From Gyrodactylus bullatarudis (lineage: Eukaryota > Platyhelminthes > Monogenea > Gyrodactylidea > Gyrodactylidae): 64,000 bases of DNA. The notes under the pieces were generated by a model. The model made no database searches. It was not told the origin of the DNA and saw only the letters and a list, made by a program, of their open reading frames with translations. Of the stretch, positions 34,385 to 46,417 are shown piece by piece. Position numbers and translations under genes: made by a program. The stretch lies in the NCBI GenBank assembly GCA_012064415.1, contig SSNU01000247.1, forward strand, positions 1,240,629-1,304,628. Direction: 5' to 3'. Position 1 is the first letter of the stretch. Each line of letters begins with the position of its first letter.

Positions 34385-37300
34385 TTAGGGAGGCAAAGGG
34401 ATATTGTTCGAGGTCTGCGTGTTTGTTTGACCTGACTGCTGTAGTACATTGACATATCTAGTACGAGTTTTAGCAAAACCCAAATTTGGCTGTTGCTGAT
34501 TATTCAAAAGTGGCATAGAAGGATTGGGTTGGGTAGTTGCAGTATCATTTTTACTAGTTAAAAGACCTGGATTAGCTGGGGGTGGCATGGGGCAATCATC
34601 TCCTCCAGTGGGATCATTCCGATCGACCCAACGTTTTAAATTCTCATCGTAATAAATCTTAAAAAATAAATTGATTTTTAAAAATATTTACTTTAAAGTA
34701 GTTATACAATATTCAAAATGAATATTTTTGTAAAATCAAAAATAAAAGGTTTGAGAAACTTACTGTACTCTTTGAGTCATCTGGCAAATTAGATTTTTTC
34801 TTCAACTTGGACATGATACCACCAAACCAACCATTCTAAAATACAGAAATGAACAAGGTTATTCACCTTGTATATGTCTTACTTACATTTTTTTCAGTTT
34901 GATTATCCTGGTCGTCAGGGATCGTCTTTGACTCGACAGACTTGATTGGTACTACTGGTTGGGGTTGTTGAGTAGGTGATTGAGACTTGTTAGGCATTGG
35001 TTGTTGGTTATGATTTGAAGTGGCATATTGATGTTGGGTCAGACTGGGAGTGGTAAAGGGTCTGGGAGGGCTTGATGCGAGGCTTACACTAGATTCATCT
35101 AAGCTCGACAACTTTTGGAGAGGAGATTGAGGCGGTCCTGTGTGATAGGTGCCTTGGGAGAAACTATTTTCATCTGGAGAATTAGAGAAGGAAAATCTCT
35201 GTTGTTGAGAAGTTGAGGTCGCACCGCTCACATGGGAAGAAGAAGAGGGATTCCTATGCCTGGTGAGAGGGACATTTGAGAAGAAATTAAAGGGTTGCTG
35301 GGAGTCATTTTGAGTTGAATTGTCCTCCGACATGGGGTTAAAGAAGCCGGTATTAGCTGACGAGACAGGAGGTGGCACAGGTGTCTTGGCATCTCGGAAA
35401 GTTGGTGTAGTATTCCGATCATCGATTGGTGTTTCAGGTTCCTTCTTAAAGGTCTGCTGAAGGTCTCTTTGTTGTCGTTGGCCAATAAAGCTAGTCTTTC
35501 TAGAATCAATCATTGGAGGATTATCATGAGTCAAGTTCAACTTCTCAAGGTTTCTTTCAATGGTCGGCATTGTTTCTTTGAGATCTGCTTTTGTATGAGA
35601 TTGACTGACTAGACCGTTGTAGTTTGAGTCAAGTAGATGAGGCCAAACGAGGGGTAGATTGAGTAGCCGACACAGAACATTTTGAATTCTTTTAACAATG
35701 GTCAGTGTTATTGGTTCCAATGGGACCTCATCTGGGAGTCTATTCAGTTCGTTTTCTTCGTCTAATTGATCCATGATTTGGATCCAATCGAGATCTGGGT
35801 AAGATTGTAATTTAGACAAGAGTTTGGTGATAACATCGGCCAACTGATAGAAACAAATGAGTGTCTCCCGGGGAAATCTGGCCACGTCCAGGGACTCAAT
35901 ACCCTCAGATGAGTTAAAGTTTTGATAGATGGACGAGATTTGATATTGCGATGGTGTAAGGGTTGATACTAAGATGAATTTGACGAAAGCATCTGCACAA
36001 ACCAGGAGATAATGATAGGAAGCTTCAACTATTCCAGCATCCAGTAAACGAATGGCATATGCTAATTTGTAGGGCTAAAGAAAAGAACATGATTAGATTT
36101 TAGAATAAAAGAGAGGCTCATGTCAATCAATCGTGACTCACCAATAAATGAATGAAAATAAAATTTTTGCGCAAATTGAGTTGGCCGAGACATGTTGTCC
36201 CGAGGGACTGTTGCGAGTTGTACATGCGTAATCTGAGGCAATATTCATAGATTTCCGTGAACTGAACACATTCTGTTGGATAAATACCGATATCTTCATA
36301 ATCTTCTGAAGTTGTCCTAAGGGAACCGTTGAATTCGACTGCATTGTCAAAGTTGAATGGATCAAATTCATTAGCCAACTTGCTTAGACCAATGAGCCAG
36401 ATTTTACCCGGAAGACGAGACCAATTTGAGAGAATTTTTAGATTATCATCTGCCCAAACGCTCTCGTAATTTGGATTATTCTCAAAGCTCAACTGCTCAC
36501 TAATCAGATAGCAAATGTGGCTGGCAAAGGTCAACTTTTTGGCCAGTAAACTATCGCCAAGATGCTCTATTGATTTTATCACAAGGGCTGGGCGGTAGGT
36601 CTTGGCTGAGAGTAACATGGCAACATGCGGCCTCCATTCGTTCAAGTCGGCTCCAGCAGAAAAACTGATAGAATTTATAATCTGAGGCTGTTCGTTGCCC
36701 AAAGTTTGGTATAAACTTGAGATGGGATCTGTTGGTACAATACTGTTGGCTATAAAAGCCTTGGTAACCCTCTGCAAGAGATTTACATCGCATTGAGGAA
36801 AGTTTGGATCACTAAGTTGATAGGCCAGGGTGAAGGCATGACCCCAGAGTTTGGCTTTACATGCGTAATCAACTGCTTTGACAGTTAGACCACTCATCAG
36901 AAGCTAAATGATGAATATTTAATAGGATTTTTTTGAGTCATTGACTTCCAAAGTCAAAAAAATATCCTCAAGAGTTGGAAAAAACAGAAATCAATAGCAA
37001 AAGAAACAATTGAAATAAATTATTACTTGTCTGAATTTTTCCAGTGCACTACTGTCAGTTGATCGATCAGTTTTTAGAGCCAACTTTCGCAAGAGTGATT
37101 GAAGGTTGCCAGCATTCTGGTTTAACTGAATTTCAGACAAGGAACTTGATGCGATTGAGTCAGATCTCTTTAACTTGACATTATTATTACCATGATTAGG
37201 TGTACTATTGCCGTTGGTAGCTTGATCCATTGATTGATTTTGATTAGTTCCATCAAAGCTTTGGTTTATCAAATTATTTTGTTGGTGTTGATATGATCTT

Positions 37301-39954
37301 TCCCCTGAAATATGACCAGAGAACGAGTTTGAGTTGGTGACAAGGTGTGTTGTGTCCATGAGCCCCATGTGACGCCTCTCCTGGCCCTCCAATAAAAGTT
37401 GACAAATCTCCGAGGTGTGAAGCATCTTGAATTATGGGAATTTAACTCAATTAGCAAAAAACACATTTACTAACTATGGATATGTAGTTTATTCATAGGG
37501 GTAAAATATTATCTCTATTTTATCTATTGAAATCGATATATATATGAATAGAATAAGGATGTGAAGCTTACGCCATTATTTTTAATCATAATCTCGATTA
37601 ATTTGATAAAGAGTATGATAGATTCCCAGTCGATTGGCATACGATCTTCAATATCGTTGGCTTTATCCTTTAAAAATGCCAACAGATCTAGTTTGAGGGA
37701 ACGTTTAGCAGAGAGGGGACCTGGGTAGAATTCATTGTCAACACGATCCCAAGTGACAGTGATGTCAGCATAATACTTGGCCTCTCTGGTCTTCCTTTGT
37801 TCCGATTCGAGGTCATTCATGCTAGAGCCATCCATTTGGATGGACATTCCACCAGTAGAGACATTGGTACTGGATGCATACAGGCTATTCTCTAATTGTT
37901 GAGATATCTCGAATTCCTTACGCTCTTGTAGGACCAATTCAGATGCCCTAATACCAGCATTTGCGATGGCATCATTCGCAATGTCATTCATGGCGACCAA
38001 TTCTAATCGAGATGGTTGTCCATCGGCTGGTCTCGTCGGTAAGGTCTAAGAATGGAAAATTATTATTATTTCAACGATCCAGCTGTAAAAAGACTCACAA
38101 TCAGGACTAATCCAGGAAGGTAAATGTTTACTCGTAAATGTGGACCACGATAAAGGTATGGCACTTGTTTCGCTGTAACCATATAATTGGGCATCATCAT
38201 TCCCATGTTTTCAGACCAATTCTTTTGTGCCTGCATGTAGAACTGATAGCAGTAGGCTCCAAAGTCAGTTTGATTCATATTGCGAATGTCGGGAAGTTGA
38301 AAGTCTGGATAATACTGCTTGTAGTAGTTGACAAGCATTTGATACCACTTGATATAATGGTCATCTAATAACATTTTGATAATAATATAGATGAATTTAA
38401 TAATTGGCTATGAGGATTCTTTTATTTAATGTAATCTAAATCTACATGTGATACTATAGATTACTGATCAAGATTTGAAACAAAATTTCAACTTCATCAG
38501 TTTGATGGTGATAACAGTCGAGAATTTGTTGTATTTGATATTTTAAGTTTCATTTTTAATTGATATAGCGTAATGTGATGAGGAAGGATGTTTTGGGGTT
38601 CGACAAGGCTAATTATATTCAAAGGATATATTCGAAAATACCTAAATTAATGGCGGTAAAAAGAGAATTTTGAAATATAAAATATTGTCACTTTTCCAAT
38701 TAGTTTAGTTAGAATAGTTTCCAATTAGAATATTTCAAATTGAAAGGAATAAAATCAAGAATTGTTTATGGCAGAAGCATTGATCAAAAGACTTGTAGCA
38801 ATTAGGAGTATGGAATTTATCGAGGAAAGCATTGTGAACCTAATCGTCAATAGTTTTCAACAGAAACATCATGATGAAATGTGTGCTTAAATATAACATA
38901 AATCTGAGATAACAACGAAAAAGAGAAAACACCCAAAAACTTACTCTTGTTCTTGCCTTGAGGGTAGAATGAGAAGAAAATTGGGATGAAAAATGTCATA
39001 ATAAAGTAACAAAAAAGGCAAAATTATAGAATGAATATTAGCATGCAATTCAAAGTATACATTCAGGGTAAATCAAGTTAATTTTTTCCATGTCTAATAT
39101 TAATAAATGTTCTTAGGACTTCGACGAAAATTGACAAGCAAATCTAACATGTAATTAATTCGATTTTTAGGAGCCTTAAATGGATACATGAAAATGGTAG
39201 AAATACAAGCAAATAGAGAGATTTTCTCAATTGAATTGGAGAATAAACTTACCATAAGTTTGACTTGTGGACACTTGATAACAAAAAACAGGGTATAATG
39301 AGTTATTTGAATAAAAAATTATAAAATTCACTTAGGTGAATACGATGTAGAAGTAGTAAAATCTCAAGATTGTTGGAGCGATATGCTAGTAATCTCTCAA
39401 TCATCAAAATATTTAGTATGCTATTCTCAAATATATATTAAAACATAATAAATTAGTAAATGGATAATAATGGAGGAATTACTTTCACTAGCCATACTAT
39501 TTCGACTCGAGGGGCGCTCATTCAATCTGTTTTGTCGAGACTTCTTAAAGTTATGGCATGGGGTCTTTTTAAAGGACTCTTTATGTTTTTTCTTGATATT
39601 CCTATCCATTGTTTGAACATTATGAGATTCATTGATGCTCAGGTCAGTGCTTTGATATTGCTGGGATTGAGGATTGTTATATTGTTCGAGAGATTGGGTA
39701 TTTGGATATCCAAGAGATTGCGTTTGGCTCGGATAGGCCTCAATATAACTTGGATTGTGAATCTGACCATAGTTTGGCTCATAATTTTCCATTTGATTGT
39801 TACTGGGGAGATTAGGAATATTGTTCTGATGGACATTTTGGGAATTTTGCTGGTAGTTATAGAACTGGTTATGAGCATTTTGATTATTGTATTGATTTTG
39901 CCAGTAGACAATGTCTTCATTAGACTTTTCAACAGATCCTAGGCCAGGCAACAT
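34385..39954 (-). CDS. SEC16: SEC16 COPII scaffold protein
   Basis: Minus-strand exons: 39954-39483, 39273-39253 (21 nt), 38956-38945 (12 nt), 38364-38099, 38045-37572, 37425-37027, 36903-36142, 36074-34887, 34835-34764 and 34657-34385. All join in frame for about 1312 residues. The N-terminus is Asn/Gln-rich and disordered. A central conserved domain follows (YPGPLSAKRSLKLD...DWESIILFIKLI...SEICQLLLEGQ). Next is the helical ancestral-coatomer (ACE1) region with YACKAKLWGHAFTLAYQ and a following DPISSLYQTLGNEQP, as in Sec16. A short C-terminal block, WFGGIMSKLKKK...LPDD...YYDENLKRWVD, matches the conserved Sec16 tail. SEC16 organises ER exit sites by binding Sec13 and other COPII coats. Two microexons have perfect GTAAGT donors. 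Its start codon is its own. It is the last gene of a co-directional cluster, 242 bp after GPN2. Confidence 0.9.
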
Positions 39955-40196
39955 CAATCTTTTTTTTAAGTGACGTTAAGAAATTCGAAATATACAAACT
40001 GTTAAACAAATTACAAAAAAAGATTAAGAAATTTGAACCAACGAAATATTTCCGTAAAATCAAAAATGTAACTTTTATACTAATAATAGCAATTTGCAAC
40101 ATTAATTGATTCTACTTTATATTTGTATTCCAAATCATAAATTGGGATTAATAATATAGTTAATCTTTAGAAAATGTTATTGAAATAATGAAATTA

Positions 40197-41364
40197 TCAT
40201 ATTAGTTTATCCAATAATTCTTTAGCTTCTTTTTCCAAATTGTCATCCAAGTGAGCTTCTTGAGCCATTGAGGTGATATCTGATGAAAGCTCGACACCTG
40301 CTGCTGTTGATATTAAACTTTCGATGTTGTAAAATTCCCCGAAAACATAACCATTGGCCTTATCTACTTGGGAAATGGCATTTTTGAGATAAGACTCATT
40401 CTGAAATAAAATTAAAATATTAACATGTAGAATAAGCCTGCATAAATAAATATACGTTCTAAACCAGAATACCTTAGCAATAGTATTTAAAATACTATAC
40501 CAAAAGTATCTAAATTATTTTTCTATTACAAAATATACCTTTCTTACTTGAACACTGAACACAATAAATTGAACTATTGATTGATTTTGTATGATACCAG
40601 CGATTGCTGAGTTCAACTTTTTAAATTTTTTCTTTACTGGATTTTCCTGAAAAAAATTAACAAACATGAGTTGAAAATAAACAAATGTTTGTTCATTACA
40701 ATACCTCAATGCATTCAATTAGTTTTTCCAAATCAAGAACCTCTGAATAAAAGTCCAGGTTAAAGTACAAAGTTCCAGAATCTTGAATGATATCAATTTT
40801 ACTTAACATATTAATCTGAGGTAAGGAAAGCTGCAACATTGATGTCATAGAGGTCATAACAAGAGATATAAAATTAGAGGGATCGCTACAATGAAAAGAG
40901 TCCATAAGATTCACTGCTGCCAGTCTTAAATCGATTGGAATTTCTTTGTCTTTCGTTAGGTAATCTATCAATAGTTTCATGTTTACATCTGAGGTGTATA
41001 GTTCAATTTGACCGGGACAATCAATTAGAAAGTAAGGCTTCTCTTTATCCACAGCCATGCTTGTAATTTTATTCATTAGCCAGGCTCTGTTATCATAAAT
41101 GAATTTAATGCAATAAATCAAGGAGCCATTTGGGCCGAGACCAAAAGATTCCATGACCTCTGTAATACAAATAAGCTGGTTAATATCAATAACTGGATGT
41201 TCTGCGTAGGGATAAGATTCATTAGCTGGGTCGAGATTGATGATGCAAACATTTCTGTCAAATTTTGTAAGATAATTGGCCATAGCACTGCAATAGGTGG
41301 ATTTCCCTGAGCCAGGAGCCCCAATGACAATCTGTCCAAAACATACCCGCTTATTTCTTTTAGA
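40197..41364 (-). CDS. GPN2: GPN-loop GTPase 2, no genomic ATG
   Basis: Exons 41364-40705, 40646-40539 and 40400-40197 join in frame for 323 codons plus a missing initiator. It shows a P-loop (GAPGSGKST), the diagnostic GPN loop (LGPNGSLIYC), switch sequence FLIDCPGQIE and the SKID base motif. DLRLAAVNLMDSFHCSDP favours GPN2 over GPN1 and GPN3. GPN GTPases act in RNA polymerase II assembly and nuclear import. Upstream of the P-loop the frame reads SKRNKRVCFGQIVI and then hits a CCCTTTAG acceptor with an in-frame TAG. There is no ATG in frame. The start must come from another exon or a trans-spliced leader ending in AUG. It lies 117 bp downstream of the PPIL3 stop. Confidence 0.9.
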
Positions 41365-41481
41365 CTAAAGGGAAAGTAAGAAAAGATCGTTAATTAGACA
41401 TGGCTACAATTTAACTGGAAGAATGAGAAAGTGCAAATGGAAGTTCAAAGGAAAATTATTTATTTTCAATAAATGCATTGT

Positions 41482-42016
41482 TTAGGTGATGAGACTCTCG
41501 TCAGCAATAGGATTGGCATGTATGGTTACTTTTTGTATGGATATATTGGAGAGAGGACGATGGGTTTTATCCTCAGTTAGCAATCTTTCGAGTTCATCCA
41601 GCACATCGAAACCATCAATCAGCCTAGTAGAAGGGAAAATAGTTTGAGAAAATGACTTACTTGCCGAATACTGTGTACTTGTTATCAAGCATAGACTGCT
41701 TAGAATATGTGATAAAAAATTGTGATCCATTCGAGTTTGGTCCGTTATTGGCCATGGAAACTATACCTCTCTCGTTGTGCTTAAGGCTGTCATGAAATTC
41801 ATCGGCAAACTTTTCTTTCCATGTACTCTCACCGCCTTTTCCAGTGTTGGTCGGGTCGCCAGTTTGTACAATGAATCCCTTTATGTTTCTATGGAATAAA
41901 CAGCCATTGTAATAATCAGAAGCACATAGGGCAAGAAAATTGTATGAAGTTTTGGGGGTCTTGGTAACGAATAACTGAATTTTCAAGTCGCCCAAGTCAG
42001 TGTGGAGTGTGACCGA
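41482..42016 (-). CDS. PPIL3: Cyclophilin-type peptidyl-prolyl isomerase PPIL3, no genomic ATG
   Basis: Exons 42016-41661 and 41623-41482 give 165 codons. The cyclophilin core is complete: FHRNIKGFIVQTGDP (catalytic Arg), GSQFFITYSKQ and the LDNKYTVFGK loop. SVTLHTDLGDLKIQLF at the start and NYYNG-like and ITIHANP-like segments identify PPIL3, a spliceosome-associated proline isomerase. The family begins MSVTLHTD. Here SVTLHTD starts immediately after the acceptor ATTACAG, with no genomic Met. The 124 bp up to the ICMT stop contain no GT dinucleotide to serve as a cis donor. This points to trans-splicing of an AUG-ending leader. Confidence 0.93.
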
Positions 42017-42140
42017 CTGTAATGAATAAAATTATCTTAGTTCAAATATCAAAATGGCATTTTTTCATAAATGAAAAGTGAAGGAATTTTGGGTAAAATG
42101 AAAAATCGTCTAGCATATATTTAATCAATAAAATAGAAGT

Positions 42141-43010
42141 TTATTCCCTGCATCCTTGGACAAAGGGGATGCCAGTGGGAACTCTCTGTTGGTAATCCAA
42201 GTACTTTTTGCCAAAGAAAGATATCAAGGCTCTCTCTTCGAATCTAATTCGATCTTTGAAAAAGAAAAATGAGGCAACAGGAAATAGGATGATGCATATT
42301 GGATTCATGAGGAGAATTTGAGTGGATATGGACCAATAAAACCATCCAACATATGCAGGATGTCTAAATAGAGCATAGAGACCGGTATCAACAAGAACAT
42401 GGTCATCTCGAGAACTAAATTCAACTTGATGGTTAAAGTTTGAGGCTGCAGTTTTCATAGCATATTTTCTGAATAAATCAGAGATTATGCATAAAATAAG
42501 TCCGGTCATTTTCACATAATCTGGTACATGAGATAAATTGAAACGTTGGACAATAGCGACCCCAATCCAGTATTCAATGCAGCTAGTGGCCATGGCTGTG
42601 AGATATTCAGAGCTATGCAAAATCATGTAGACGCTAATACTAAGACTTCGCTGGTTGTAAACGGCTGTAACCATGTATTCAGACCAATGGAAGAATGATA
42701 AAACGCAAAGAAATCCACTAAATGGCCAAATGTAAGGCTGTAAAATTCCAATATAGGAAAAATAGAAGAATAAAAGGTTAAAGCCCATGAGAAGTCCAAG
42801 TCCAACAGCGTGATACAAATTAAGAAGACATTCTCTAACTTTGAGAAATGTTTTCAACTCTGCATGAACATAGAAAATTAGGAATGAAATTAGTAATAAT
42901 CCTTGACAAATAAAAAAATATTTATAGCTGGTTAGAATTAATGCTGTAAAAAGCGAGCCTTTTATTCCAAATATATAACCGAATAAACTGATTTTGGCAT
43001 TAATATCCAT
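42141..43010 (-). CDS. ICMT: Isoprenylcysteine carboxyl methyltransferase
   Basis: An intronless frame of 289 residues with multiple hydrophobic segments. It methylates the C-terminal prenyl-cysteine of CaaX proteins such as Ras, using S-adenosylmethionine at the ER membrane. The C-terminal catalytic region shows the family signature: DTGLYALFRHPAYVGWFYW, then EERALISFFGKKY and VPTGIPFVQG. Length is normal. It has its own ATG at 43010, preceded by a TTTGCTATAG acceptor-like site. It is the first gene of the tight co-directional ICMT-PPIL3-GPN2 set, which I infer is an operon. Confidence 0.93.
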   Translation of the reverse strand: MDINAKISLFGYIFGIKGSLFTALILTSYKYFFICQGLLLISFLIFYVHAELKTFLKVRECLLNLYHAVGLGLLMGFNLLFFYFSYIGILQPYIWPFSGFLCVLSFFHWSEYMVTAVYNQRSLSISVYMILHSSEYLTAMATSCIEYWIGVAIVQRFNLSHVPDYVKMTGLILCIISDLFRKYAMKTAASNFNHQVEFSSRDDHVLVDTGLYALFRHPAYVGWFYWSISTQILLMNPICIILFPVASFFFFKDRIRFEERALISFFGKKYLDYQQRVPTGIPFVQGCRE

Positions 43011-43360
43011 TTTAAGTTAGTGAAGCTATAGCAAACAGAAGCTCCAACTAAATTATTCAAAATTATTGTCAATTATTTATAAAAAACTTAAATTCGAACA
43101 AGTGTTTTTGAATAATTAGATTTTGTTAAGACCGATAGTTAGAAAATATTTTAATTTCGAAAAGGCTGATTTAAATTCAGTTAAAAGTTTTCTATTATTA
43201 CTGGGAATCTTAGTATGAGATATACTTATTCAAAACGACCCAATATACATGAGATGTACATTGTTTTGATAATTTTTTCAAGAGGTTTTTTAAATTAAAA
43301 AAATAGAAAAAAATTTATTTATTGATAATTAAATTAGAGGAATAGTCGAGTTATTATCGC

Positions 43361-44080
43361 TCAATCTTCAATACTATCGTTTGATTTTTTCCCATATCCT
43401 TTGTGAGTAGCTGAGTAAATTATACTAGCACCAAAGAGAAGAACAAAAACTCCCAACGAACTGGCCACCTTTCCGCCAATCTCAGTAATGTTGAAAGTGA
43501 GTATAACTCAACTTATTCTTGCTCTTCTTCATTTTCTAGGCATATAACGCTGATAACAGAGACAATGGCACCGATAAAAATGATGATACCAAAATACCTA
43601 TGCACTACTATGGTGTAAGCTCTCAGCTTTTCCGGAGCAAATGGTAACATAAAGACAAGAAAGCTACAAAACCATTGCAAAAAATAGCTGATAACAACTG
43701 CTATCCCAATCCAAGCATGCAAACTGTCAAGATGCTCATCACGAACTCTGAATATGGCGACAAGAGCCACAATTGTGAAGGCCATATTTATAATATGCAT
43801 TGCAGTATGGAATATTTTGGCTAGTATACGTGGTAACTTTTCAAGATATTGAAAACTAATCACAGCTGAACAACATGAAACTAGAAGATCACTCACCATT
43901 TCCATAAAGATAGATCATCCCCAGAACCATGAAGAAGGGATGAAATGTGAATAGATGATTTTTATCATTCCAGTTCATACCGCCCCAGAACTTGAAGACG
44001 GTAACAAATAAAAGGATGACCATGGTTATCCCAAAGATTTGGGCCAAGATCAGTCGTACTGGAACTTTGCTAACATTCAT
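43361..44080 (-). CDS. Cytochrome b561 family, copy A (splice donor damaged)
   Basis: Exon 1 is 44080-43897 and exon 2 starts at 43865 after a 31-bp intron. It is almost identical to copy B, with haem-ligand positions in FHPFFM, HTAMH, HAWIG and VVHRYFG. Cytochromes b561 move electrons from cytosolic ascorbate across vesicle or plasma membranes and often reduce ferric iron. In copy B exon 2 ends AA|GTAAGT. Here the same place reads AATAAGT, so the donor G is lost and translation would stop at 43513 (178 residues, lacking the last helix). Exon 3 (43480-43361) is still intact. A weak donor at 43548 (AGC|GTTATA) would restore frame to exon 3, giving 206 residues. It may be a truncated variant or an early pseudogene. 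Confidence 0.75.
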
Positions 44081-44444
44081 AAGCAGTATCTTTAATGGTA
44101 ATAGAATAGTTGAAGATACAAATATATAGTAATTTTATGGTTGAGTCCACTGCAGAGACCAATGATGTTTGAGAAAGTTGATAAGTACCATGTAATGTAT
44201 GAAGATTAGACATTAAACTTTATCAGTACTCCGTGGAGCAAATTGAATACTTATTAAATTAGAGTTTAAAGATTATCCTCGTGTATTCTATCATTCAAGC
44301 CTCAATAAGGGATCAAACTGAGAAAAATCATTGGTACTCGAAATTGGAATATTAAAAGTATAATAGGGGTGAGTGTGTTATATTTTGCTTTGTAATATTT
44401 GTGGTCAGGAAACTGATTGTTATAAAGAACTCTGGGAAAAGGAT

Positions 44445-45178
44445 TTATTCCTCAATAATAAGAGGGGCAGATTCTTCATTATCACCCTTGGATTTATTCC
44501 CATACCCTTTGTGAGTAGCTGAGTAAATTATACTTGCACCAAAGAGAAGAACAAAAACTCCCAACGAACTGGCCACCTTTCCGCCAACGCCACTTGGAAT
44601 TCGAAAGAAATGCAACTTACTTTTGATCATCTTCATTGGCTAAGCCGCTGATAACAGAGACAATGGCACCGATAAAAATGATGATACCAAAATACCTATG
44701 CACTACTATGGTGTAAGCTCTCAGCTTTTCCGGAGCAAATGGTAACATAAAGACAAGAAAGCTACAAAACCATTGCAAAAAATAGCTGATAACAACTGCT
44801 ATCCCAATCCAGGCATGTAGGCTTTTGAGGTGTTTACTTTCAAGTTTGAATATGGCCACAAGAGCCACAATTGTGAAGGCCATATTTATAATATGCATTG
44901 CAGTATGGAATATTTTGGCTAGTATACGTGGTAACTTTTCAAGATATTGAAAACTAATCACAGCTGAACAACATGAAACTAGAAGATCACTCACCATTTC
45001 CATAAAGATAGATCATCCCCAGAACCATGAAGAAGGGATGAAATGTGAATAGATGATTTTTATCATTCCAGTTCATACCGCCCCAGAACTTGAAGACGGT
45101 AACAAATAAAAGGATGACCATGGTTATCCCAAAGATTTGGGCCAAGATCAGTCGTACTGGAACTTTGCTAACATTCAT
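44445..45178 (-). CDS. Cytochrome b561 family, copy B
   Basis: Exons 45178-44995, 44963-44621 and 44592-44445 give 224 residues. The introns are only 31 and 28 bp. About six membrane helices are predicted. Conserved His residues are at about 47 (FHPFFM), 81/85 (HTAMH), 111 (HAWIG) and 150 (VVHRYFG), the two haem-b pairs of the family. WGGMNWND fits the substrate-side loop before helix 2. Likely a transmembrane ascorbate-dependent (ferri)reductase. The tail ends in an acidic cytosolic segment. A putative acceptor-rich 5' region precedes the ATG. Copy A arose from this gene or vice versa by tandem duplication. Confidence 0.88.
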
Positions 45179-46417
45179 TATCCTAATCTCAACCGAATAT
45201 AGCCAAGTGCAGAGATGACGAAAGAGAGGTTGAATGATTATCTTATCAGAATTATATTTATATCCCTCAGCCCTCTGTTGGCTGGCCAATAGATGTCACT
45301 GAGTCTTAAGAACCAATCAAAATCATGATTGATTGTTTATCTAAATCATACCCTCGATTGAATTTAGCAACAGTTTACCATATAGAAAGTCATTTTGGAA
45401 AAAGGTTGAGAAGATGGAATTAGATAAAAATATTGAATAAAATTTTTTTTTTTCGATAATAATGACAGATTTATCGTGATTGTGCAAATACCCGATTTTG
45501 ATTGGTTTTCAAAATTTTCGAAATCTATTGGTCAGCCAGGAGGACAGAGAAGTAAAAATTACAGTTATGGTTATTGAAAAAGCAAAATAATAAGTTTATA
45601 GTTGACTAATCTACAGAAACAATGAAATTTATTATTACTTTACTTCACTTGACAATAAATAAATAGAAACACTGCAATGTTTAAAGATCATGTATAAAAA
45701 ATGTGCATAAAACTTATTATTAAAAACGATTATTTTGTGTGCGTGCAGTTAAATTTTTATTAATCTCTATATGAAACATGGAGATGAGGAATAGAAAAAA
45801 ACTCTTGGACTTCTATCTATAATTATGGCTCAGAAGAATTGCTACCTATGTCTCCCTTTTTGCCAACAGGTCAGCCCCCAGCGACAAAAGATAACCTCCG
45901 TTCATCTCAGAGTTATACCATCTTATATAGTGCCCTCCTACCTCTCAGATTCCGCTTCCAGATTAACTTGACCACTTTTACACAAGATTTATCCCAGGGA
46001 ACTTTTACTTTGATCAATTTTACAATTATTTTCTGCGAATAGTCAGGAACACAAATATTGCTTTTAATCTCTATACTCAAATTTGAATTTTGCGTCTAAT
46101 TCCGATTAACTTAAATTTTTGACATTGATAACAATTTGAAGGCAAAAAAACATTGAAATAGTTGAAATTTGGCCGAATTTCAAAAAATGTAATGTCAACT
46201 GACAGCTTATTTTCAAATGTATTTGAGATTGGAAATTACTCACTCATGTGTAATATATCGTTTAAGCCAAGTGAGGGATCAAGATGAGTAGAATCATTTA
46301 TGCACTTATAACAAAATGTATTGAATGTCCATTTACTCGAAAGTAGCCTTTTACGCAAGATAATTGTTTTATAATAATTGTTTTCGAATATCATACTTTA
46401 GAATATGGGTATGTCTC
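45179..46417. other. Intergenic within the b561 array
   Basis: It holds the upstream region of copy B and the downstream region of copy C. It is AT-rich, and the open stretches found resemble nothing known. Confidence 0.5.

Noticed and set aside
39460..39942. 160-codon plus-strand open frame
   Set aside because: It is antisense to the Asn/Gln-rich first exon of SEC16. The bias of that exon creates a Leu/Ile-rich shadow frame.
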